Positions 41,849 to 48,077 of a stretch of DNA of 48,077 nucleotides are shown in pieces. Position 1 is the first letter of the stretch. The number at the start of each line of letters is the position of its first letter. The stretch covers positions 1 to 48,077 of the forward strand of contig JBNARO010000013.1 in the NCBI GenBank assembly GCA_049718665.1, read 5' to 3'. A model generated the notes under the pieces. That model made no database searches, had not been told where the DNA came from, and saw only the letters and a list, made by a program, of their open reading frames with translations. Both the position numbers and the translations under genes were made by a program. Origin of the DNA: NZ13-RE01 sp049718665. Lineage in GTDB: Bacteria; Dictyoglomota; Dictyoglomia; Dictyoglomales; Dictyoglomaceae.

Positions 41849-41877
41849 TTGACAATGTGAATAGTGTATGATAATAT
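41849..41877 (+). promoter_or_regulatory. Promoter of the ferredoxin-type aldo/keto reductase gene
   Basis: Perfect TTGACA (41849-41854), 17 bp, TAATAT (41872-41877); GATAAT at 41870-41875 with 15 bp is an alternative -10 box. Confidence 0.5.
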
Positions 41878-41923
41878 GTAAAAACCTGTTTTATAAGAAA
41901 AATTAAAAAGGAGCGAAGAGAAA

Positions 41924-43054
41924 ATGAAGTATAGGAAATTTGGAAAATTAGACCTTTATGTATCTGTTTTAGGATTTGGAGCTATGAGACTTCCAATTAT
42001 TGGGAATGATGAATCAAAAATTGATGAGCCAAAAGCAATAGAAATGATTAGATACGCTATTGATCATGGAGTAAATTATGTAGATACCGCGTATGGTTAT
42101 CATGGAGGACAAAGTGAGATTTTAGTTGGAAAAGCATTAAAAGGAGGATATAGAGAAAAAACTTATCTTGCCACAAAACTTCCTGTATGGTTAGTCCATA
42201 CAAAAGAAGATTTTGATAAGTTACTTAATGAACAATTGAAAAAGTTAGATACAGATCATATAGATTTTTATCTTCTTCATTCTCTCTCTAAGGGAACATG
42301 GCAAAATGTATATAATTTAGGAGTCTTAGATTGGGCAGAGAAAAAAATAAAAGAGGGAAAGATTAGATATTTAGGATTTTCTTTTCATGATGATTTAGAT
42401 ACCTTTAAAAAGATTGTAGATGCCTATGATTGGACATTTTGTCAGATACAATATAACTATATGGATATAAATTATCAAGCGGGAAGAGAAGGCTTAAAGT
42501 ATGCAGGAAGTAAAGGCCTTGCGGTAATTATTATGGAGCCATTAAGGGGAGGAAGATTAGTAAATCCACCTGAAAAAGCAAGAGAACTTATGGAGAATTT
42601 TAAAATTAAAAGATCTCCTGTGGAATGGGCACTACTTTGGGTTTGGAATCATCCAGAAGTAACTATGCTCCTTTCAGGAATGAGCACCTTAGAGCAGGTT
42701 AAGGAGAATATTGAAATTGCTGACAAAGCAGAAGTAGGGATTTTAACTCCTGAAGAGCTCCAACTTATCGAAAGAGTAAGGGATATATATTTAGGAATAA
42801 AGGCTATAGATTGCACTCAATGTATGTATTGTGTGCCCTGTCCATATGGAGTAAATATTCCTCAGAATTTTTATCTTTATAATGAAGGAGTAAGATATAA
42901 TAGCTGGGAAGCTCCAAGATGGCATTATAATTATGGAATGAAGCCTGAAGAAAGAGCAGAAAATTGTCAAAAGTGTGGAGAATGTGAAACAAAATGTCCA
43001 CAAGGTCTTCATATTAGAGATTTATTAGATATGGTAGCTCAAGCCCTTTCTTAG
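41924..43054 (+). CDS. Aldo/keto reductase with C-terminal ferredoxin-like domain
   Basis: 376 residues. N-terminal TIM barrel with LGFGAMRLP (16-24), DTAYGYHGGQSE (catalytic Asp and Tyr), ATKLPVW (Lys) and YLLHSLSKG (His). The C-terminal part has CTQCMYCVPCPYGVNIP and, about 50 residues later, NCQKCGECETKCPQGLHI, two cysteine groups for iron-sulfur clusters. Proteins of this type may pass electrons from ferredoxin to a carbonyl substrate; the substrate is not known. Start ATG with AAGGAGCG. Single gene with its own promoter, divergent from the amino-sugar operon. Confidence 0.92.
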   Translation: MKYRKFGKLDLYVSVLGFGAMRLPIIGNDESKIDEPKAIEMIRYAIDHGVNYVDTAYGYHGGQSEILVGKALKGGYREKTYLATKLPVWLVHTKEDFDKLLNEQLKKLDTDHIDFYLLHSLSKGTWQNVYNLGVLDWAEKKIKEGKIRYLGFSFHDDLDTFKKIVDAYDWTFCQIQYNYMDINYQAGREGLKYAGSKGLAVIIMEPLRGGRLVNPPEKARELMENFKIKRSPVEWALLWVWNHPEVTMLLSGMSTLEQVKENIEIADKAEVGILTPEELQLIERVRDIYLGIKAIDCTQCMYCVPCPYGVNIPQNFYLYNEGVRYNSWEAPRWHYNYGMKPEERAENCQKCGECETKCPQGLHIRDLLDMVAQALS

Positions 43055-43066
43055 GAGAAAGCAAAG

Positions 43067-43705
43067 TCATAGCATTTTTGAGGATACTGAGGGACAAATA
43101 TCTGCTAAAACACACTCATTGCATAAAGGCTTTTGAGCCTTACAAGTGTTTCTTCCATGGTCAATTAAAAGGAATGAAAAATTTCCCCATTCCTCGTGGG
43201 GGACAATTTTCATGAGATCAAATTCCAGCTTTACTCTATCTTTTTCATTAGAAAGTCCCAATCTATGAGAGAGTCTAAAAACATGAGTATCTATAACTAT
43301 TCCCTCATTTTTTCCATATCCTGCAGATAGAACTACATTAGCAGTTTTTCTCGCTACTCCTGGAAGCTTTAATAATTCTTCCATGCTGTCAGGAACTTTC
43401 CCATTATATTTTTCTAAGATTATTTGAGCACATGATTTTATATTTTTTGCCTTTGTTCTATAGTAATTTACTGACTTTATATCTCTTTCTAATTCTTCCA
43501 AAGGTGCATCTGCATAATCCTTTATGTTTTTATACTTTTTAAAAAGATCTCGTGTTACCATATTCACCCTTTCATCAGTAGTCTGAGCGGAAAGAATAGT
43601 TGCAACAAGAAGCTCCCAGGGATTAGAAAATATTAAAGCAGTTTTTGGCTCATATATCTTTTTTAACCTTCTCAAAATTTCTTTTACTCTTTCCTCTCTT
43701 TCCAT
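43067..43705 (-). CDS. nth: Endonuclease III Nth
   Basis: Base-excision DNA glycosylase/AP lyase for oxidised pyrimidines. 212 residues. SAQTTDERVN, helix-hairpin-helix LPGVARKTANVV with the catalytic Lys, VIDTHVFRLSHRLGL with the catalytic Asp, and the [4Fe-4S] motif C-x6-C-x2-C-x5-C (CKAQKPLCNECVLADIC). No ribosome site before the ATG at 43705; TATAAT ends 6 nt upstream, so the mRNA is probably leaderless. Divergent from the glycosyltransferase with only 20 nt between the start codons. Confidence 0.95.
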   Translation of the reverse strand: MEREERVKEILRRLKKIYEPKTALIFSNPWELLVATILSAQTTDERVNMVTRDLFKKYKNIKDYADAPLEELERDIKSVNYYRTKAKNIKSCAQIILEKYNGKVPDSMEELLKLPGVARKTANVVLSAGYGKNEGIVIDTHVFRLSHRLGLSNEKDRVKLEFDLMKIVPHEEWGNFSFLLIDHGRNTCKAQKPLCNECVLADICPSVSSKML

Positions 43706-43725
43706 ACTTATATTATACTAAAAAT
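43706..43725. promoter_or_regulatory. Overlapping divergent -10 boxes for leaderless nth and glycosyltransferase mRNAs
   Basis: The 20 nt between two ATGs hold TATAAT on the minus strand (43717-43712, 6 nt before nth) and TATACT on the plus strand (43714-43719, 6 nt before the glycosyltransferase). The boxes overlap, neither gene has a ribosome site, and -35 boxes are poor on both sides. Confidence 0.5.
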
Positions 43726-44901
43726 ATGGAGCTAATTATAGGACAGTTTAATGATTCATATCCACCAATAATGGATGGAGTAGCAAATGTGGTAAGAAAT
43801 TATGCCTACTTTCTTAATAAAAAATATGCCACCACATATGTTATTACTCCATCTTATCCTAATTATAAAGATGACGAAGAATTTGAAGTGATAAGATATT
43901 TTTCAATTCCTTTAATTTTAAGACCCCCTTATAGATTAGGCATCCCATTTTTTGATCTCTCCGCCATGAAGAAAATAAAAAAAATTCCTTTTTCCATTGT
44001 TCATGCTCACTCTCCTTTTTCTTCAGGACTTTTAGCATTAAAAATTGCAAGAGAAAGGAAAATTCCCATAGTTGCTACCTTTCATACTAAGTATTATGAT
44101 GACTTCAAATCTGCAACGAAATCAGACCTTTTAGCAAAAATTGGGACAAGAATTATTGTAGAATTTTACTATCAAGTAGATGAAGTATGGACAGTAAATT
44201 TAGCTACCGCTCAAACCCTTAGGGAATACGGGTTCAAAGGAAGAATTGGAATAGTTCCTAATGGATGTGATTTCATTCCTCCTTCTAATTTAGAAGAATA
44301 TAAAAAGAAAATAGATGAAATTTATAATCTAACTTCAAAAGAAACAGTATTTTTGTATGTAGGGCAATTAATCTCACAAAAAAATTTAGAATTGTTAATA
44401 TATTCTCTTAAATATCTAAAAGATGTGGGAATAAACTTTAAAATGTTTATTGTGGGAACAGGAAAAGAAGAAGGTTATTTTAAAGAATTGGTCAAGAAAC
44501 TTAATCTTGATAAACTTATAATATTTACAGGAAAGATTTTAGACAGAGAGTTATTAAAATCTTTCTACGCAAGGGCAGATCTATTTTTATTTCCTTCTCT
44601 TTATGATACTTCAGGGATTGTTGTTCAAGAAGCATCTTCTATGAAATGTCCTTCGTTATTAATTGAAGGAGCAAGTGCTTCTGAAGGGATAATTGATAAT
44701 TTTAATGGATTTTTATCGAAAAATGATCCAATCTTATATGCTAAAAAAATTAAAGAGATTATATCTGATAGAGAAAACTTAAAAAGAGTTGGAGAAAATG
44801 CCCAAAGAACTATTTATAAAGATTGGGAAAGCATCATTGATGAAGTAGCAGAAAGATATAAAGAGATAATAAAAAACTACAAGTTAAAAGGAAATATATA
44901 A
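43726..44901 (+). CDS. Glycosyltransferase, GT4 family
   Basis: 391 residues, GT-B fold. N-terminal LIIGQFNDSYPPIMDGVANVV (shown as QFNDSYPPIMDGVANVV) and HAHSPFSSGLLALKIARE are typical of diglucosyl/monoglucosyl-diacylglycerol synthases and related GT4 enzymes; the nucleotide-sugar region is TVFLYVGQLISQKNLELL and the E-x7-E site lies around PSLYDTSGIVVQEASSM. A role in glycolipid or cell-envelope glycan synthesis is likely. Start at ATG 43726: an in-frame ATG at 43645 would lie inside nth and add a hydrophobic stretch, while TATACT ends 6 nt before 43726. Confidence 0.88.
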   Translation: MELIIGQFNDSYPPIMDGVANVVRNYAYFLNKKYATTYVITPSYPNYKDDEEFEVIRYFSIPLILRPPYRLGIPFFDLSAMKKIKKIPFSIVHAHSPFSSGLLALKIARERKIPIVATFHTKYYDDFKSATKSDLLAKIGTRIIVEFYYQVDEVWTVNLATAQTLREYGFKGRIGIVPNGCDFIPPSNLEEYKKKIDEIYNLTSKETVFLYVGQLISQKNLELLIYSLKYLKDVGINFKMFIVGTGKEEGYFKELVKKLNLDKLIIFTGKILDRELLKSFYARADLFLFPSLYDTSGIVVQEASSMKCPSLLIEGASASEGIIDNFNGFLSKNDPILYAKKIKEIISDRENLKRVGENAQRTIYKDWESIIDEVAERYKEIIKNYKLKGNI

Positions 44902-44908
44902 GTTGATA

Positions 44909-45850
44909 TTATTTAGATCCCATCTCTTTTTGAAATATAGTCTTAAAGATAATAATTATTAAAAACATGATTATAGAAAGAAGTATATATGAACCCGCAG
45001 ATGCTTTTCCTAAATCTAATCCCATAAATGTTTGTCTATATATGTAGTAACTTAAAACATCAGTAGCAACTCCTGGACCACCTCTTGTTAGGACATATAC
45101 TAAATCAAAAGTTCTAAAAGCAAAAATGATTCTTAAAGTTATTGCTGCAAAAATAACTGGTTTCATAAGAGGCAGAGTAATATAGAGAAATTTTTGTAAT
45201 TCAGAAGTCCCATCAATTTCTGCTGCCTCAAATATATCCTGAGGAAGAGATACAAGTCCTGCAAGAAGCATTAATATCATAAAAGATACTTGTTGCCATA
45301 TATCTACAAAGAGAACTGTCCAAAAAGCATTAACTTCATTTCCTAACCAGTCTACAGGAGAAAATCCAATTTTTTCTAATATAAAGTTTATAATCCCTAA
45401 ATTTGGATGTAACATCATTTTCCAAAATAAAGCCACTGCTATAGGCGACATTACCATAGGAATAGTAAGAATAGTATAATAGACATTTTTAAAAGCAATA
45501 TTTCTATTTAGCATAAGGGCAACCAAAAACCCAATAGAAAATTCTATAGATACTACTAAAAATACAAATTTAAAAGTTACCCAAAGAGAATTCCAAAAAT
45601 ATGGATCAGAAAAAGTCTTTACATAATTTTTAAAAGCTATAAACTTACTAAAACCTGGCTCCATAAAAGTATAATTAAAGAAACTTACTAATAAAGAGAA
45701 TAAAAGAGGAATAGCAATAATTAATAAAAGCACAGAAAGACTTGGAAGAAGGAAGAAGAATCCCGCTCTCTTTTCTGCTCTTTCGAAATAGGAAAATTTT
45801 TTCTGGGGGGAGGGAAATCTCCCCCCAAAGCTTCTTTTCCAAAATCTCAT
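44909..45850 (-). CDS. Sugar ABC transporter permease (MalF-like, CUT1)
   Basis: 313 residues, six hydrophobic segments after a 27-residue polar start (MRFWKRSFGGRFPSPQKKF). Coupling motif DIFEAAEIDGTSELQK and TRGGPGVATDVLSYYIYRQ in the last loop. ATG 45850 has GAGGGGAAG upstream; no other start precedes the first helix. The first 16 codons contain a GC hairpin. Last gene of the operon; convergent with the glycosyltransferase, 7 nt between stops. Confidence 0.92.
   Translation of the reverse strand: MRFWKRSFGGRFPSPQKKFSYFERAEKRAGFFFLLPSLSVLLLIIAIPLLFSLLVSFFNYTFMEPGFSKFIAFKNYVKTFSDPYFWNSLWVTFKFVFLVVSIEFSIGFLVALMLNRNIAFKNVYYTILTIPMVMSPIAVALFWKMMLHPNLGIINFILEKIGFSPVDWLGNEVNAFWTVLFVDIWQQVSFMILMLLAGLVSLPQDIFEAAEIDGTSELQKFLYITLPLMKPVIFAAITLRIIFAFRTFDLVYVLTRGGPGVATDVLSYYIYRQTFMGLDLGKASAGSYILLSIIMFLIIIIFKTIFQKEMGSK
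45804..45827 (-). other. GC-rich hairpin inside the first codons of the permease gene
   Basis: TGGGGGGAG (45804-45812) pairs with CTCCCCCCA (45819-45827), a 9-bp stem about 34 nt beyond the binding-protein stop and within codons 8-16 of the permease. It corresponds in position to the intergenic hairpins of the other three transporter operons. Confidence 0.6.
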
Positions 45851-45860
45851 AAACTTCCCC

Positions 45861-47147
45861 TCACCTTCTTAAACCAGCTTTTATTGCTAAATCATTAAGT
45901 TCCTTTGCAGCATCATTTAAAGCTTTTTTGATATCCTTCTTTCCTGTAGCAGCTAAGGACAACTCTCTTCCTACAATTTCAATCATCTCTGCAGAATATT
46001 GAAATTCCGGAACAGGTCTTGCTTTTTCAATAATCTTCATCACAGTAGTGTAGAAAGGATATTTCTTGAGAACTTCAGGATCCTTAAAGACATCGTATCT
46101 TGTAGGAGCTCCTCCCATAAGAGCTCTCTTCTTAGCAATTTCGAAAGATTCAACCCATTCTATGAACTTCCATGCAGCTTCTTTTCTCTCCTTAGGTAGA
46201 TTCTTAGGAATAGCCCATCCCCAACCTCCATTTAATCCACCCTTTCCCGGAATAGGAGCTATATCAACTTTTCCAGCAACTGTAGATTTACTTGGATCCT
46301 CCAATTGAGGAAGCATCCACCAATAGGTAATATAACTAAAAGCTTTACCCTGGGACATAACTCTGAAAGCATCGTCAAGGTTAAAAGAGAGCGCACCCAA
46401 AGGAGCTGCATTTTTTAAACAATCTATGTATAATTGAGTTGCCTTAATACCCCTCCAATCATTAATAGTTGCCTTCCAATTTTTATCGTAATAGCTTCCT
46501 CCAAGAGCATATAGATAATTTGTCCATTCCATTACTATAGGGTCTCCTCTTTGGGCTTGCATTGCAGAACCATCAATTCCCACATATTTCTTCATAAATT
46601 TAGCAAGGTCAACATATTCATCTAAGGTTTTTGGAAGAGTAAGTTCTTTTTTCTTTATCTCTTTATATTTTGCTCTTACTTTTGGATCATTCATAATATC
46701 TTTTCTATATATAAGAGCCATAGCATAGTTGTACATAGGAATCATATAGAGTTTTCCTTTATAGTACCCTGTCATTTCTAAAGAAGATGGAATATAAACA
46801 GAAAGATCAAAATTGCTTCTTTTTACATATTCTTCTAAGGGTTCCAACCATCCCGCAGCAGGAAACTCTCCCGCCCAATAATTATCCACTTCAAGAACAT
46901 CATATTGAGATTGAGGACTCATAAGCTGTGGAACTAATTTAGGATGCATATCTGAATATAGAATAGTTTCAAATTCTACTTTGATCCCTGTCTTTTTCTC
47001 AAAGTCTGGAAGCAATTCTTTAATTATATGGGTCTCAGGGACATCTTCCATAAGCATATGAAGAGTAATCCCCTGAGAGAAAGATACCCCAAAAATTAGA
47101 AAGAGGAGGATTAAAGAAAGGAGAGAAAATCTAATTAAAAATTTCAT
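45861..47147 (-). CDS. Sugar ABC transporter solute-binding protein, family 1
   Basis: 428 residues, signal peptide MKFLIRFSLLSLILLFLIFG then VSFSQG (no lipobox Cys). Family-1 pattern: ITLHMLMEDVPETHIIKELLPDFEKKTGIKVEFE, DVLEVDNYWAGEFPAAGWLEPL, YYKGKLYMIPMYNYAMALIYR, AIPKNLPKERKEAAWKFIEW and GGAPTRYDVF. (Segments quoted separately in the protein.) It lies between the MalG- and MalF-type genes, an unusual order. AAGGAGGTAG before ATG. Ligand unknown; upstream SDR gene suggests a polyol or sugar. Confidence 0.92.
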   Translation of the reverse strand: MKFLIRFSLLSLILLFLIFGVSFSQGITLHMLMEDVPETHIIKELLPDFEKKTGIKVEFETILYSDMHPKLVPQLMSPQSQYDVLEVDNYWAGEFPAAGWLEPLEEYVKRSNFDLSVYIPSSLEMTGYYKGKLYMIPMYNYAMALIYRKDIMNDPKVRAKYKEIKKKELTLPKTLDEYVDLAKFMKKYVGIDGSAMQAQRGDPIVMEWTNYLYALGGSYYDKNWKATINDWRGIKATQLYIDCLKNAAPLGALSFNLDDAFRVMSQGKAFSYITYWWMLPQLEDPSKSTVAGKVDIAPIPGKGGLNGGWGWAIPKNLPKERKEAAWKFIEWVESFEIAKKRALMGGAPTRYDVFKDPEVLKKYPFYTTVMKIIEKARPVPEFQYSAEMIEIVGRELSLAATGKKDIKKALNDAAKELNDLAIKAGLRR

Positions 47148-47168
47148 TGTATCTACCTCCTTTTAAAA

Positions 47169-47990
47169 TTATTTTATGGCCCCAAAAGTTAACCCCTTTA
47201 CTAAATACCTCTGCATAGAAAGTCCCATTATGATAATTGGGAATATAGCAATAATTATTCCTGCAGAGACATTTCCAATTCTTACTCCAGCAGAGGTCTG
47301 AAGAGCGGCAAGAGCGACTGGTATAGTAGAGGTCTTTCCTCCAGAAAGGACTAAAGCAAAAATAAACTCATTCCAGCATATAATAAACCCTAAAACCGCT
47401 CCCGCCATAATTCCTGGGGCAGTTAAAGGGAAGATTACCCTAATAAAAGATTGAAGTCTACTGGCCCCATCAATAAGTGCTGCTTCTTCTAACTCTTTTG
47501 GAATTCCTTCAAAATATCCCATAAGCATCCAGAGAATAAATGGAATATTAAAAGCAAGATAAGATAAAATGAGACCATGTAAAGTGTTAACTAAATTTAA
47601 GCTTCTAAAGAGAACAAATAGTGGAATAACCACTACTATAGGAGGAAGAAGATCCGCTCCCAATATGAGAAATTGAGTTATAGAACCTCCTGGTCTGTAT
47701 CTTATTACCGCATAAGCTCCAGGAGCGGCTATTAGAATTGTTAAAAGAGTTGAGGAAATAGAAACAATTAAACTATTTACTATATGGCGTCCAAACTTAT
47801 TGCGATTGAAAAGATCATAGTAATTTTCAAAAGTAGGAGTAAAAACAATCTTTGATTGGTAAGCGATAACCTCTGGAGCAAGAGAAGTTCTTAAGGTCCA
47901 AATAAGGGGAAGAAGGATTATTAGGGAAAAAATTATAAGAACAATGTGAGCAAAAATATTCCATTTCTTCTTAGAAGTCATATTTATCAT
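47169..47990 (-). CDS. Sugar ABC transporter permease (MalG-like, CUT1)
   Basis: 273 residues, six hydrophobic segments. Opening IFAHIVLIIFSLIILLPLIW with RTSLAPE after it, coupling motif ELEEAALIDGASRLQS, and LVKGLTFGAIK at the end. First transporter gene of this operon, ahead of the binding protein. Its ATG is preceded by TAAGCGGAGG further upstream, and the SDR gene ends 26 nt before it, so it is probably in one operon with that gene. No ATPase gene is in the window. Confidence 0.92.
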   Translation of the reverse strand: MINMTSKKKWNIFAHIVLIIFSLIILLPLIWTLRTSLAPEVIAYQSKIVFTPTFENYYDLFNRNKFGRHIVNSLIVSISSTLLTILIAAPGAYAVIRYRPGGSITQFLILGADLLPPIVVVIPLFVLFRSLNLVNTLHGLILSYLAFNIPFILWMLMGYFEGIPKELEEAALIDGASRLQSFIRVIFPLTAPGIMAGAVLGFIICWNEFIFALVLSGGKTSTIPVALAALQTSAGVRIGNVSAGIIIAIFPIIIMGLSMQRYLVKGLTFGAIK

Positions 47991-48016
47991 CTTTAATTTT
48001 TAACCTCCGCTTAAAA

Positions 48017-48077
48017 TTAACACATACATACTCCACCTGTGATATTAATTGCTTGTCCAGTCATAAAATCTGCATCT
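48017..48077 (-). CDS. Short-chain dehydrogenase/reductase, C-terminal end (partial)
   Basis: The last 19 codons read DADFMTGQAINITGGVCMC and a stop. The pattern F-x-TGQ-x-I-x-x-x-GG is the conserved C-terminus of the FabG/glucose-dehydrogenase branch of the SDR family (NAD(P)-dependent). It lies upstream of the sugar ABC transporter on the same strand, so it may be a sugar or polyol dehydrogenase of that operon. The catalytic part is outside the window. Confidence 0.7.
   Translation of the reverse strand, partial: DADFMTGQAINITGGVCMC

Larger units (their letters stand above)
41617..41923. other. 307-nt intergenic region with divergent promoters
   Basis: The longest gap in the window. It holds the promoter, repeats and an extra Shine-Dalgarno sequence for the amino-sugar operon (minus strand) and a promoter for the ferredoxin-type aldo/keto reductase (plus strand). 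I see no gene or structured RNA in it. Confidence 0.7.

Overview
The window is AT-rich (about a third G+C by eye, not computed), has no rRNA, tRNA, CRISPR array or insertion sequence that I can see, and is almost entirely coding. Genes are short, often overlap by 4-50 nt, and frequently start at GTG or TTG. The gene set (thermostable-type protein disulfide oxidoreductase with TrxB, GH4 and GH20 glycosidases, many sugar and peptide-type ABC transporters, ferredoxin-linked oxidoreductases, PduL phosphotransacylase) fits a saccharolytic thermophilic anaerobe. My best guess from protein style is Dictyoglomus or a close relative; this is inference, not a database result.

Layout. 1-2858 (+): the end of a thiamine operon, thiF (partial)-thiE-thiC-thiD. 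2847-11418 (-): a family-5 binding protein, two Opp/Dpp permeases, two Opp/Dpp ATPases and a GH4 glycosidase in one operon, followed by a type II glycerate kinase. 11609-12663 (+): two small paralogous Cys/His proteins built from CxxC...CxxH modules. 12608-16720 (-): moxR-DUF58-transglutaminase membrane protein operon. 16738-16923 (+): an FmdB-type zinc-ribbon remnant without a start codon. 16920-18029 (-): DUF362/ferredoxin protein. 18183-24265 (+): gntR-anmK-PIG-L-binding protein-two permeases, with a likely self-operator in front. 24274-24552 (-): LapA-like protein; 24633-26357 (+): GH20 hexosaminidase. 26399-34755: PduL, FolC, disulfide oxidoreductase/TrxB, aldo/keto reductase, CopB-type ATPase, and a 472-residue protein I do not recognise. 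34730-41616 (-): an amino-sugar operon (binding protein-permeases-nanE-rpiR-kinase-dehydrogenase). 41924-44901: ferredoxin-type aldo/keto reductase, endonuclease III, glycosyltransferase. 44909-48077 (-): a third sugar ABC transporter behind the end of an SDR dehydrogenase.

How it works together. Two separate clusters point to salvage of cell-wall amino sugars: AnmK-like kinase, deacetylase-like protein, transporter and GH20 in one, and NanE, a BadF-type sugar kinase and RpiR in the other. Four solute-binding-protein genes are each followed by a strong hairpin before or within the next permease gene, and the mRNA leaders of two of them carry an extra Shine-Dalgarno sequence with no start codon; together these look like a way to make more binding protein than permease.

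Most notable sequence-level oddities: a perfect 98-bp tandem duplication at the start of the binding-protein gene at 20.8 kb, a 26-bp palindrome that exactly equals the overlap of two convergent genes at 34.7 kb, candidate operators for the GntR and RpiR regulators overlapping their promoters, and several genes whose -10 box lies only 6-8 nt before the ATG, implying leaderless mRNAs.
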